From Tachypleus tridentatus (Eukaryota > Arthropoda > Merostomata > Xiphosura > Limulidae), in assembly GCF_004210375.1 (NCBI RefSeq), contig NC_134835.1, positions 66,680,447 through 66,744,446 on the forward strand: 64,000 bases of DNA, given 5' to 3'. A program made the translations under genes and the position numbers. This document shows, in pieces, positions 48,401-62,400 of the stretch; the first letter of the stretch is position 1, and every line of letters starts with the position of its first letter. The notes below the pieces were generated by a model. It made no database searches. It was not told the DNA's origin and worked only from the letters and a program-made list of their open reading frames with translations.

Positions 48401-51400
48401 ATTGCCCCTTTACACTGGTGGAACTCAAACTGGCCCTTCATCGGTCTGGCAGTATATTGGTCAGATCTGATGATATTCACTTTGAAATACACATCATCTG
48501 TTTTCTGCTTCTCTTGCTATTCTTCTGATTGTTTTTAACTGGATCTGGCAGGAGAATGTTTTTCCTCTCTTCCACCATTTGGGGAGCAGATCGATGTTCT
48601 ATGCTAAAGATATATTGTACTCTTATTAGATTGAAACTCAACTATGGATCACTGGTCTATGGCTCTGCCAGGACCTCAGCCTTAAAGATGCTGGGCCAAT
48701 TCATCATCAAGGACTTCGGCTCTGCATGAGGGCTTTCCACACTTTTGCAGTTTAAAGGTTATATACAGAGTCTCATTAACCTTCTTTGCACCTCTGCTAT
48801 TTGCAACTGTCTTTACTATATGCTTTGAAACTTCATTCCTTACCAACGAATCCAACCTGGGGTTGTGTTTTCCTTCCTTGGTGGGCTATACTTTTTTAGA
48901 ACAGATGATCTGCCATTGCTCCTTTTGGCCTTTGTATCCAGGTGCAGTTGGATGAATTGGGCCTGTCCTTGGATAACATTGCTGTATCCACTGGTCAGCC
49001 CATCCCACCATGGCTTCTTACAGTTCCCAAATGTCACCTATCTTTAAGTCATCAGAGTAAAGCAGACACTTCCGATTGGAAATACTGTCTGTTATTTGCT
49101 GAACATCTTTTGAACCATCCTTTCATTTCTATTTATACAGATGGTTTGAAATCAGATGACTATGTGGGTTCTGCCATGGTTTGTTGTGGTTTGGTGGTTG
49201 TGTGCAGAATCCTTTCTGCAGTTTCTGTGTTTACTGCTGAACTTTATGCCATTTCTCTTGCCCTGGATCACATAGAAACTAAGCAGTACTCAAACTTCAC
49301 TGTTTATACTGACTCACTGTACTGATCTTGGAATTGCTTCATGCTAGATCACACTTGGTTCTCTCCAATATTTAAGACTGACTGGCCCATTTATCTTTAA
49401 TACCTACTTCTATACAGTTTTTCTAGATACTGGGCCATGTAGATATTTGCAGGAAATGAGCTCTCTGACACTGCAGCTAAATCCATCTGCTCTGGCACTA
49501 TCACTGCTGTGACTGTTCCATGCATGGACTATGGTCCTGTATTCAAGGCTCAGCTGCATGCCAGTTGGCAGTCGACTTGGAATGAGAAACATCAAAACAA
49601 ACTTTTCCAAATAAAACCCTATATTGGACTTTGGCCATCTTGCTTCCGTAAGGATTGGAAAGAGGAAGTTGTTTTAACTAGACTACTCATGAGTCACAGT
49701 TTTTTAACTCATTGTTTTCTTTTATCTGGAACTGATGCACCAGTATGTAGTCTGTGTAACTCTTAGATCACAATAAGCCACATTTTACAATCTTGCCATT
49801 GTTATGACTCTATGATGATACAGTTTTAAACATTTTCTGTCCCAAAGTTTATCCATAACATTAGACAGTATTATTGGTGATGGTCACGCACTCTATCACC
49901 TTGGGAATGTTTTTGGTTTTTTTTAAAGGCCATTAAACTTTTTAATGCTATTTAAGTTTTTTAATTTATACATTAGACCTCTTTTTAATGTGATTCCCTT
50001 TTAAGAGTCAAAGTACATCCAGTTTGATTTGAAATTAGAAAATGGCTATAACGTCATATAACATGAAACCAGGACTGGAAAGGCCAACTTCAGGTGACTA
50101 ATGCTGCTGTTTGAACTACTCATTAGTCATGCTGTTGAATTATAATAATTAAAATTTTTCCAGAAGTCTTATAAAACTTGTATTACTTTCTGTAATTGGC
50201 CATAACGTCAAGTAACTCAAAAGCAGGACTGGAAAGGCCAATTTCAGGTGACTAACAGTGGTTATTGAACTGGTGAGTTATGATAATTACAGTTATGCTA
50301 CAGAAAGTTCTTTACAACTTGTATTACTGTAGTTTTTCTCTTAAAGCTGTAGATTAGATGTAAAAATTGGATTTATTGGTATTTGTTTCTAATTTAAAAA
50401 TTAATCTTTGCCTTGTTTCACCTTAATTTCCTGTTATGAATTTTATTAATTTTACTTTAATTTTAATTTTTTACCAGATGTTTAGTGCAGATAGTATGGT
50501 TGCTTTGTGCCATAAAACACCAAACCAACAAATCAACCTATTTGGTGACTCTTTTCACCACCAAGTTTTCACTTTTTCTCTGTTCCTAGTCCATAACTCT
50601 GCAGTTCTGATTGTAGATGCTTTGAGCCAGAATTGATTGAATTTCCTCTTGAATGTTTTTCACTCTCTTATGTGTCTTCTCTGGTCATTTCTGTTTCTTT
50701 GTCCAGTTCTTATGTGCCTCTTCTGAGTCTTTTTAATCAGTCATTCTGTTGATCTGGTTCCTTTGTTTAGTACTCAGGGCTCCTACTTGTCCTCTATTTG
50801 AAGTTTTGAGCAACTCTTCTATATGCCATCCTTCTTTAAAAATGTATTTCTTCTTGCTTGTGAGAGATATTCACAAACATCTTTGCCTTTGATATCTCCA
50901 ATGCTATTTATCACGGGGATAGGTTGATTTTATTCTCAGACTGTTCCTTTCTTCCAAAAATTGGACTGGCTGGAGGGCTGCTTGGATGTTTCCCTTATCA
51001 CACTTCTTTCTCTCTTTTCTGTATATGGTCACATTTATCTACTTTGTCCTATTTTCTTGTGGGATTCTTCTTCCTCTCATGACATTTCTGCTGTTTTGAT
51101 CAGATGGATCAAATAGTTCATGTAGCTAAGTTTATTCCACAATGGAGGATTACACTTGTTGTTTTTGCATGTGTGTCAACTTCCATAAAGATTTTCATCT
51201 CATGGCATATCTTGTCTCTGGCTTGTGTTGTACTCTGGATGATGAGTTCTTGTCAGGTGGATTTGTAGATGATGCCAGATGCCTTTGTGTCACGTTTCTC
51301 ACAACATTATGGTTGTCTGCTTGTGGTTTTTCATTATCTTCCATTTGCCATTTTCCAGTTATATACAGAGGATATAAAACTGTGATTTATTGATTATTAT

Positions 51401-54400
51401 TATTTTATTTTTTAAGCCCCCACAACTACCATGTTATTAGCTTTGTAACTATATACTAGAGATATTACAACCTACCACATGGGTGGTGTTGCCTCATGGG
51501 GTATACATTTCTTTTCTAAAATCCACATCAAGTAGAGGATTAAAGATAGTGTTAAGCTCATCTCTGCTGGCTCAGTGTCTGTTGCTGAGATAGAGTTTTC
51601 TGCTAGATTGTTTTGGCAGTGTGTGTATATATATTTTCCAGGTTGTACTTCAAGAGAAAAGTAGAAAGAAAAACATGATCCTATCCACACACCTGGCTAC
51701 AGTGTGGGACTTTTTGCAGATGAGATGATTTCTGTTTTGTCAGCCTACCTTTTTAGTATTCACCCTTTTATGATTCTAGTTTCATATAGTGTAGCAGAAG
51801 AACCTTTGTTTCTTCAGTCCCAAGCTACTGGGATGATCAGTATTAAAAGTTTCCCCTTGATTCAGTGTAAATACAAAAGTATGGGACTGATTGGATGTTC
51901 CCATCAATCAGAATTAGGGCTAAGGTTTTACCTTTCAGTGCAATATGGGCCATCCCCTAGACCTAAGGCAAGATCAAATTTTGTGCATCTTAAGGCCACT
52001 TTAATTTGTTCAGAAACATTTCATGTTTATACATGATTGATTTAAATGAAGGTTTTGCTAAGTTTATGTGTAATATGATCAAGCCAAACTGATGGAGTCA
52101 AGTTTTGAGTAGTAAGTTTGGGAACTGGGTGTGTAAGAAAGTGTAAGTTCAATGTATTTTTCTACACTACATACCCAGAGTCTTCTGGTTATAAATGAAA
52201 TGATTCATACCAGCATCAGTTGTATTGAATCGTTCAACACTTTGTAACAATTGTTATGCTAAAGGCACATGCTAGAGAAATAATAAGTGGCTTGTAGCTT
52301 AGGCTTCTCTACATTAAATGTATGGAATTCTTGTCACAGCACAGGTGTTGCTGTGTAAAGTCATGTAGTAAGGGTGCCTCAGGTTTGATCTGATCATGAA
52401 TGCCTAAACCACTTGTATACCAAGATGTTTAATGTTGTTACTACAAAGTAACAAGAGGGAATCTTTCATGTAAGATTAGAGTAAATTAATCTATAAACCT
52501 AGAACATGGTTAAATACATCAGTCAAAAGGGTTTGACTTCTTGAGACCAAAATGTAATTAGATCTTAAATTGGTGAAGAGATGTTGTGGCTGCGAGCTAA
52601 AGCTTGTAGTTGGAAAACCTTGGAGCCGTTCTATGAATTACTTTTCTGGGGGTAAAAAAGTAGTGAATAAAACCTGTGTTTCAATAGATCTTTGGAAAGT
52701 ACTTATTGTTTGACTTTTAACTGCAGCATTGCTGATTTGAGAGCAAGGGTCACTCAAGATGATGCTGATTTCAAGAAGAAAGAAATGGAGTCAGGGCCCA
52801 AGGCTTCATTTGGATATGGGGGAAAGTTTGGTGTACAGCAAGACAGAATGGACAAGGTGATTAATTATTATAAAACTGTTACATTTTACTTAAGTATAAT
52901 ATTAATTTTAATAATGTATAACCAAGAAACTAAATATTTAATGCTACTCAAACATTGTAATGGCACTTTTACATAATGATATGCAAATAAGTTAATAAAT
53001 AACTGAACTGAAAGAATTTATTACATAAGTAGTTCATAATTTTATCATATGCAACTGATAATTTTAAAATCATAATTTACGTGTGAAGCTAATTGCTGAA
53101 ATATTTAAACCCAAAGCTGTGAATTCAATAACCTTTTTTTTATTAGCTACAAATTTATAATTGAGTATCTCCAGTAAACAAAAAAATCATAATTAAATAG
53201 ATAAAAAAAAATGAGTAGTTGAATAAAATGAAGTCTCATTCAGTATCAGTACAAGGTAACAAGTTATCATTCGGTATTAGTACAAGGTAACAAGTTATTC
53301 TTTGGTTTTTGTGAGGTTTTTCTTCACAATTATGAGGTTGAAAAACAACTCAAAACAGTTTACTTGCTTTTTGTTAATATGAGTTCAGTGTGAGTGTAAG
53401 TGATTTCTTCTCGTTAAATCTTTACTGCTTTTCATGTGCTAGGAGATTTTAAATTATGGTTTTACACTTACTTTGCTAGAACTTCCTTCAGACACTGTAA
53501 TTCAGTGTCTGATAAAATTTTAGTGAAAAAATCACAGATTTTCTGGGTGTTATGTCATTTTTATAATGTATTATTCATGATGTCATAACTAACAAAGAAA
53601 TGTAGGAAATAACAATCTAATAGTAAATTTGTTTTCTAGAGGTTTAATTAAAAAAATAACCCACTGATAATATTTTTGCATACAGTCTGCTGTAGGACAT
53701 GACTATGTAGCTAAAGTGGAGAAACATGTGTCACAGACAGATGCTGTTAAAGGGTTTGGTGGAAAATATGGGGTGCAAAAAGATCGAAAAGATAAGGTAA
53801 GTTTGAAGGAAAAAATTAAATATCTAGAACTTTTTATATAATTATTACATATTTGTTTTACTGAATAAATCAGTGATATATTTATAGTATACTATTGTAT
53901 AGTGCCCGGCATGGTCGAGCACGTTAGGCGTGCGACTTATAATCCGAGGGTTGCGGGCTCGCATCCCAGTCGCACTAAACATGCTCGCCCTTTCAGCTGT
54001 GGGGCATTATAATGTGACGGTCAATCCCACTATTCGTTGGTTAAAGAGTACCCCAAGAGTTAGCGGTGGGTGGTGTTGACTAGTTGCCTTCCCTCTTGTC
54101 TTACACTGCTAAATTAGGGATGGCTAAGGTTTCTCCTCCTGGTTGGGGGTTGTGTGGTAGGCTAACAATCTACTCACTTAAAAAACCAGCCTATTAATGA
54201 ATCTGCAAGAGATTGCGGCCCTATGTTCCTTCATGGAATCAAGAGGCATAAATAATAATATAATACTATTGTACGATTAACTAATGATTGTATATTGCTA
54301 ATACCCTAGGATTTCTCATACTATTAAGATTGGTTTTGGCTGTAGAGTTGATGGTAATAACGTTTATTAATTATGTATTTTAGTTAAGTATTTTTTGTAG

Positions 54401-57400
54401 TGTTGAGAATGATGCAGTTGCAGTCTTTGTAAAATTCCAACCTGGTTTAGATTTCACAAAATGTTTAACTAATTTAATTTATATTTGGCTGATAAAGTTT
54501 TGATTACTATAACTTATTAAATGGTAAAAGGTGTTAGTATGATCCTGTATATATTTATTGAAAGTTAGTGGAGAATATTTTGTTTGACTTTGTAGGAATC
54601 CACTTTTTATTTTTCATGAAATTTCTGAACATATTCAAATATATGGGTGCTACATGTAGATTGTAATTGCAAAAAGAAAGTTTTGTTGAAATACTCATTT
54701 AAACATTAGTATTTTTACTTTTCTTCCAAAATAGATACCCTAACAAAACACCTTGTAAGTAGCTGCTGTGAGTTTGAATAACAGTACTACAGTGTAGTTA
54801 AAACTTTATGGGTGTATAGTTTTTTTTAATCATATAATAACACAACAGATTCTTTTAAATATGAAATTAGAGAATTCATCTTTTTTATTAATGCAGTCTG
54901 CACTTGGATGGGATTATCATGAAAAACTGGAGAAACATGCTTCTCAGAAAGGTGAGAGAAAGGTTTATACTTGATTTACATTTGTGTGTGTATATATGCA
55001 TATTTGAATCTCATCACTTTCAAAAGATTGACTTGTAACTGAAGTAATTTTCATAATCCCTAAAAATACATATATGTTGAGTCCAGTCCAGCATATTTTA
55101 CTTATATTTTTGTGCAATTATTATTTTTATATCATATTTATAATATGATATCAAATAATAATTTATAATGTGATATAAAATAAAATAATGAAAAATGAAT
55201 TTCATAATTTTTACTTAGCATTTAGTAGTAGGCTTTGTGAATCATTACAATTAATGAAATTTGAATGTAGTAATTAACAATATAAACTCCACCCTCCCTG
55301 TGTAATTTTCTCATCATTGAACATTTTAGTCCCTTTACAGTCATATAATTACCATCTTTAAATTTCAGATTTTCTATTGATAAAAATTTTCCAAATGGTT
55401 AACCTTTCATACTTCAGTCTGTTATGGAGAGATGTTTTAACTCATTTCATACAACAAATACACAAATAACAAAAATACTAAGTTAAATGCATGTATGTGC
55501 TGTATTTATTTTGGATATTAAAGAATTTACTAAAATGAAATGAGATCTTTCTCTTCCTTCTTTTCATGTCTAAAGCTGTTTGAGTGAACTTATTTTTTAA
55601 ATTCATCATAATTTCTGTGATAATAAATATTTATTTTATTGTGGATAAGTAGTTTTTATTTTACAGTCATAAATATAAACAAATTTGGTATTTGCTTGTT
55701 TAACATAAATTCAGTGTAACAGACTCTTGATAAGAATTTTGATCTGGAAAAGAAGAATCTATTTTAGCATGCTTGATAAAGTCCATAATTCTGATTCTTT
55801 TTGGTCTGTATTTTCAATTAAATATTTCAAAGAAGCAAGTACTGAATTAACACTTATCATGAGCTTAGTCAATTTGACCTAAATCTTAATCTTAAATTGA
55901 CCTTTAGAGTTTCCATGTAATTTTTAATATGTTTTGTGTATCTTCATAACCTTTTAAACCTTAAATAAGCAGTACAAGTCTTTTATACAGAAAATATTAG
56001 AATATTTAATGAAATATTTTGTTTTAAAAATTCTTTGTGAATAGACAGAGTCAAAATCTAACTGTTCTAAGTGCATAATAAGTTTTATATTATGATGAAA
56101 AACACTTTCTTTTATCAGAAAATTGTGAAATTTCATTTACATCATCTGTATAATTTTATCAATAAATTTCAAATATTTTAACAATGAAACTTCGTTTTAT
56201 TTTCTCTACCTTAATTCTATATGCATTTGATCAAGTTGACTGATTTTGTAACCACCATAGAAAAATATGAAATAAATCTAAGTTATCCCTTTTTCTTTCT
56301 AGAGTGACTTAAAATTGAAACATGAAACAACTTTTATTTATTTTAAATAGCTTACAGCTGGTATCATCTATTTGGACTTAAATTTTATTGTTTCATTGCT
56401 TTTTGAACTGTAACTGATAATTCGACCATACAAGTTATAAATCACTCAGCTAGATGTGTAACTGTTGTTACCTCATTGGATTGTGTTTCTTATGTGTCTG
56501 TCTTGTGAAAATTTGTTTTCTTTATTTTTCTTCATTTAACATAAATTTCTAATTTTTAAACTTCACAAACTTTATAATAATAAAGAACACTCATGTAAAA
56601 TGAGAAATAGAATACTTATTAGGTTTGTTTTTTTTACTATAAATTGTCAATAAAACTTAATCCTACTTTTTTATTTGTAGTAATTGTATTACTACACTAA
56701 AAAATTATTTATTTAATTAAATAATGCATCTAATAAAACAGAAAAATAACACACAAAAAGCAGATAATACCCTATAAATCTTAATTTTCTGGATTGCTAA
56801 CTATGTGATAAGAGCCATTAAAAATTCAGCTAAGCTTGTTGAGGTGTTTTTTATGAGACTATAATTTGAACTGGAAGCCAAATAGATAAACAGTGTAATG
56901 TAATGTCATTCTAAAACATACCATCTACAGACAGTATAGCTATTTTTGGACATTTGCTTTGCCTATCTAAGCATTTGTCTTGCATGCTCCAGTATTTTGT
57001 GCCAAACTTAAATGCCACTGGCAATATCTAATTTGCAGATTTATTCACTCTCGCTAGTGTGCCCTCTATTTTAGTAATGTATATGAGCACATCAGTTGGA
57101 TAATGTAATAACTTTTTCTTGACAAAACAGTGATCAAGGTTTGCTCTGATAAAGTGTTACATGCCATCCCATTATGGATTGAGATTTTCATGCTGCCTTG
57201 TGTATTTCAATATAATCATAATTTACAAAAAACAAAAAAAAATTTTCATAGACATGATATTTGTGGGTATGGATCTCTGTATTACTCTTGTTAGCAAGGT
57301 GACTGACTAATTCAACCTCCTGTACTTCTTTATTATCTAGCATCTCTCTATGGTTGGGGGGCATACTTTTGGTTGTAGATGTCCATGTATATTTTTTTCT

Positions 57401-59372
57401 CTGAGAGATGGACATACTCAATTAGCCTGAGGTGTTTTCTCCTAGATATTCTGAAATTGCTTTTTTGTTGATCCTGGGAGAGAATTTGTATTCTGTTTTA
57501 TGACACATTTCTTTACAAAGTTGGCTTCTCATAGGTTCAGTTTGATCCATTTCCTACTCCTTTTCTTCTGTTGGTGGTTTGGATTTTTGAGATTTTGGGG
57601 TTTTGTTCCTTCTGAGTTGGTTGAGGAGAGAAGGATTATTTAGTTTCTTCTCCTTCCTGATTTTTCTGGTTTAGGCTGGAAGATTTACTGTTTTATTACA
57701 TGACAGGATACAAAAATTGTATCTTCTTTTATCTGTTTGCTTGCCTTTGTTTTCTGCTTCTTGGTAGAACATTTTTTTTTGGCAGCTGACATGTTGATGT
57801 CATATGTTGGAGTTTGTTGGCATGTTTGTAAGTCTGTCTTTCCTTAGGGCCTACTATATCCTGATAGGTGCTTTCTTTTTAAGTCTATGGCAAATAGGGA
57901 AGAAGATACATCCATCTTTGCAGTTATTTTGCCATATGTTTTTAACCTTTGCAATCAATTGTAATCTGATTGATTTTGACCTATTGGATGTGGAAGTGTT
58001 ATGTGACCTACTTTATCTCCTTTTGTGGTGATTGTCTTGACAGTACATATATTAGGATACTTCAGTTTCCCTTGATTTTCCCATTTTCGTAGAGGTAGAT
58101 TCTGAAAGATTCTTTTTGTATATTTGGTCTTTACAAGTGAGGTATCTTTTGAGTTACATCTCATCTAATTTACCACATTTGTCTTTTTTGCCCATTTCAT
58201 TTATCCAGTTTTGGACATTTTACACGTCAGTATTTAGACTTCTCCCAGTGCTTTTCTCTCATGTTCTTTACATACTTAGGCAGCTTTTCTCTGGAGCTTT
58301 CCTCTACCTTATGATCATTTTTAACAACATCAACTGGATTATAATGAGAGGAAGCACTTTTATCACAATCTTGTCTTTTGGTTTCCCAGAGTCCCTTATG
58401 TCTTGCTTTCACTGGATTCCACTTTATTGTGAATGTTACCCATACAGATATGCTTCTCTCAGTCCAGTTCCACACTAACAACCACTCTGATTATCATTAC
58501 TACTGGTTGCAACAGGCTATGTAGAAGTGAGGTGTTTCATTAGGTTCTAGGTGCTTATTGTATGGTATTACCATATTATTATGGATTGCTTCTCATGTAC
58601 TACCATGAGTAAAGCTAAAGGAGATGCTGCCTGTCCCTGTTGGTCTTCAGATTGAATAAATTGGTATCAGTTTGTTTTTAAAAATTTAGGGTACTTAGTT
58701 CTACTGCACTGTTCCTTAGGGTTCCCCAAAGAGTTATATCCCTTAGTTTCTACTAATGGAGCTAGGGAGTTCTTACCACCACCAGTTTCCAGTCACTGGG
58801 GTAGTGGATAGTGTTAAAGTGTGTTCCTCCATTCTTGGAGAAGAGGGTGAAGTTGAGATGCCCACTTACTCGGGTCCTTGGATGTTTTTCTCAGATGTTA
58901 GTATAAGTGACACCAGCCTCCATGAGAGCCTACTTGTAATTCCAATTCAGATTTGACACTACTCTATCTTGCTGGTGTCTACTTGGCCTTTTCTTTGATC
59001 AACATTGGCTTTGTATATTGTTTATAGAAGGAAGTCCACTATCTTCATGTAATTTTAAGCATGAAGTGCTGTCATCATAAATTTCTGGTTGAGCACAGGT
59101 TCCATGTCATCTCCATAATTTCAGGGGCAAGCGAAATACTCCTTGCATACTTGACTTGGGAATGAGGATAAATGTTCATAATTCTAGACTGGATAAGTTC
59201 TCCTTGATTGAGTATGGCCTACATGAATCTATTGTTCTGAGCCTAGAGTGTTGTATTTTGGACCTCTTCAGGTGGAGGAGAAAGTTTGTCCACTGCGGTG
59301 TTTCTTTCTCACCGTAATTCTGGTGGTGCAAAATGCACCACTCTCTGGCTACAGAATGAAATCCAGTCAAAA

Positions 59373-59414
<42 letters not shown>

Positions 59415-62400
59415 CTGTTACATTGTAGCCCAATAGTACTAGCTACCAATGTGGAATATAGGGACCAAGACCTCATAATTTCAACTCTGAGTTGTGGATC
59501 TTCTACTGTCTGTGTGGGGTTTGCCTATACTGATGATTACTCATGTACCTATTCTATCCTGGGTACAGGAGCTAGGTTCCAGGTGAAGAGCATACCTGTT
59601 CTGAATGTAGTGTAGCTCCCAAACTTGTATGCCACTTATATCTTGGTATACTACTGTTCTCTGTACACTTTCTGTATGGTAATGCTTGCATAAGCCCTTT
59701 TACTTTCTCAGTATGTTCTAATAATACTTTTCTCCTTTGATACTTTTCCTCCCTGCCTTCCCAATAACAGCCAGTATAAGTCTTGAAAAATGAATACATT
59801 ATTTATGTGAGGTGCTTATAAACAGTAACAGGATAGAGGGCATACTGATGAGGGTAGAGAGATTTTCAAAGTGCATATTGCCAAGGGCATTTAAGTGGAG
59901 TATAAAAAAACAAGCATGCAGGACCAATGTTTAGATAGTCAAAGCTGATGTTGAATAATAACTGTATTATTGGAAATACATTTTCAGTTTAGGAAAATGT
60001 TAACTTTGATAGAGTAAAACTTTTTTTTATTGGTTAAAAATAATATGGTATTAAATGTCGGAGAGAATGGTAATTTTTGAAAGAGAGAATGACGGGGGGG
60101 CATAGTAAGAGAGATCTGATTTTTTGTTTTATGGCTCTATAACTAAATAAGATTGAATGTTATAAAAATAATGCTTTGCCTGAGCAATGATAACATTATA
60201 ATGAGTGTTTTATGTTAAATTTTATACTTCTTGGAGGAATGGTAAATAAATTAGAAGTAGGATACCAAGAGAGCAAATGTCAGACCTCTTGTGCTAGAAG
60301 AAATACAGAATTTTTGCAATAATGATTTACAAAATTAAGAACTAAAAACTTGTATTAAAAATTTTCTTATTAGATGCATTCTTATGCCAAGTTTCCTTTA
60401 TGTACCATGGTGATAAAATATTTTAATTGAATTTTGAATGTAATTAAACAGTTGTGACATGCACACTTACTTTTGGCTGTTCCGTAGCAAGAGGATTAAT
60501 AAGGGTTTGATTTAGAAGTACAATGATCATTTTATGTTTAAGGAAAGCACTCAGTATATTTATAGATAGTAAAGTCCATGTATGAAAATTTGTAGGTACA
60601 AAAGAAAGGAAGATAGTTTTAATTTACTTAAAAGTACTGTTCTTTAATGTTCTTTAAAGTTTCAATTGATAATTTATAAGAGTATTTCCAAAACAAAAAT
60701 TGAGTTTCTTATCACTGTTAATCTCACAGAGTAATGAAATAAACAATTACAGATATTCAGTCATTTTGAAAAGCATCTGATGATGAATGTTGACCCATTG
60801 AAGTTCACTTCTTTTCTGCAAATAAAATATATTGCTTAATTATAAATATTTTAGTGAAATATTTGTATTTTTTTGTATAAGCCCTGCTTAATTCTGTATA
60901 CCTAAACACAAATCCATAATGTTAAGGTATTAAAGTTAAAGGCTATCAAAGTAACATTAAGGGAATACTCATAATTATAACTCAAAATTTAATATAAGGA
61001 TAGAAATTTTGAATCTTGAAATTTATCTTTCATAATCTAGTGTACTGTTGCTATTTAATCACAAACTTGATGTCTTAACATCACATTCTGTAAATGCACT
61101 TGAATGTTCCAAGTTTTTGATCAAAAGTTTTCATAAGGTATCATCCTTTTTTTGAATGGAAATAAACTTCTCATTTTTTCAGAGCACTTATCCACATTGA
61201 ACTTCTGTCTAAATAATATTTTTCCAATTTGATGGTAATTATGCATTTTACATATTAATAGTGAATTTTAAAACAGTAAGTCTGCATACACATGGTAATA
61301 CAAAATGTAAGTTGTGATTTGGAAATATTGATTCAGTTTTTTTTGTTTGATACGTGATCAGATACATTTATTATGCTAGACGTAAGTTGTGAAAAATACA
61401 TGGTAAAAGTAAAGTAATAATAAGACTAGCCTTAAAGTCAATCAAATGTTTGTAAATAAATAATTAGTGAAAGTGGTTTCAGAGACTTAGTATTTGTGAA
61501 AATAGAATTAATATCTCACCATAGGATGAGTCAGGGACTAGCAAGTTAACATGATTTGGAACTACTTGTAAGAAGGTAGACTTTATATCTTGGAAAATTA
61601 GTGTACATACACAAATAGACTTTATTGAGAAGATATTTTTTTTGTATTAAATTTGTTTCCAGATTATGCCACAGGATTTGGTGGGAAGTATGGGGTTCAA
61701 GAAGATAGAAAAGATAAGTCAGCACTTGGATGGGATTATCATGAAAAAACACAAAAACATGAATCACAGACTGATTATGCAAAGGGTTTTGGTGGAAAAT
61801 ATGGTGTTCAGGAAGATCGACAAGACAAGTCAGCATTAGGGTGGGAGTATCATGAAAAAACACAGAAACATGAATCACAGACTGATTATGCAAAAGGTTT
61901 TGGTGGAAAATATGGTGTTCAGGAAGATCGACAAGACAAGTCAGCACTGGGGTGGGAGTATCATGAAAAATCACAGAAACATGAATCACAGACTGATTAT
62001 GCAAAGGGTTTTGGTGGAAAATATGGTGTTCAGGAAGATCGACAAGACAAGTCAGCATTGGGATGGGAGTATCACGAAAAAACTGATAAGCATCCTTCCC
62101 AGAAAGGTAAATACTATTGTATTAACATTTATTATAGCATTAAATATATATATATTTTCTGAGTAGAGCTGGGCAATTAGTGGAATTTAATTATTAATTT
62201 ATCATTGAGCTCTTTAATTAAGTACATTCACCAAATTATTCTCATACGAGATTAGGATAGCTGGAATAATGAAAGAAACTGTACTAATTTTGATTAGTTT
62301 GTTATTTTTGTGAGACATTATACCAGTAGAAGGTGAACAATAAATAGATTAACATTAATCATAAGTTTTTTATTTGTCAGTTAATTTAAATGACACTAAT

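Larger units (their letters stand above)
45310..50540 (+). mobile_element. Decayed non-LTR retrotransposon, I/Jockey type (ORF1, EN, RNase H; most of RT lost)
   Basis: Lies in cortactin intron 2. In order: a GC-richer 5' leader (45310-46200); an ORF1 remnant with a [13 protein letters not shown] knuckle (46502-46831); endonuclease pieces with [10 protein letters not shown] and GGSDHFPV (47282-47800); an RT-entry fragment [13 protein letters not shown] (about 48400); RNase H with [18 protein letters not shown] and [14 protein letters not shown] (48942-49325); and a 3' end near TTTGTGCCATAAAACACCAA (about 50500-50540). Many frameshifts and stops; inactive. Ends are approximate. Confidence 0.85.

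Noticed and set aside
61546-62058. 170-codon minus-strand ORF with an internally repeated HIFHQN/SVIHVS pattern
   Set aside because: It is the antisense of the four cortactin repeats in exon 6; its repetition only mirrors the 111-bp units.
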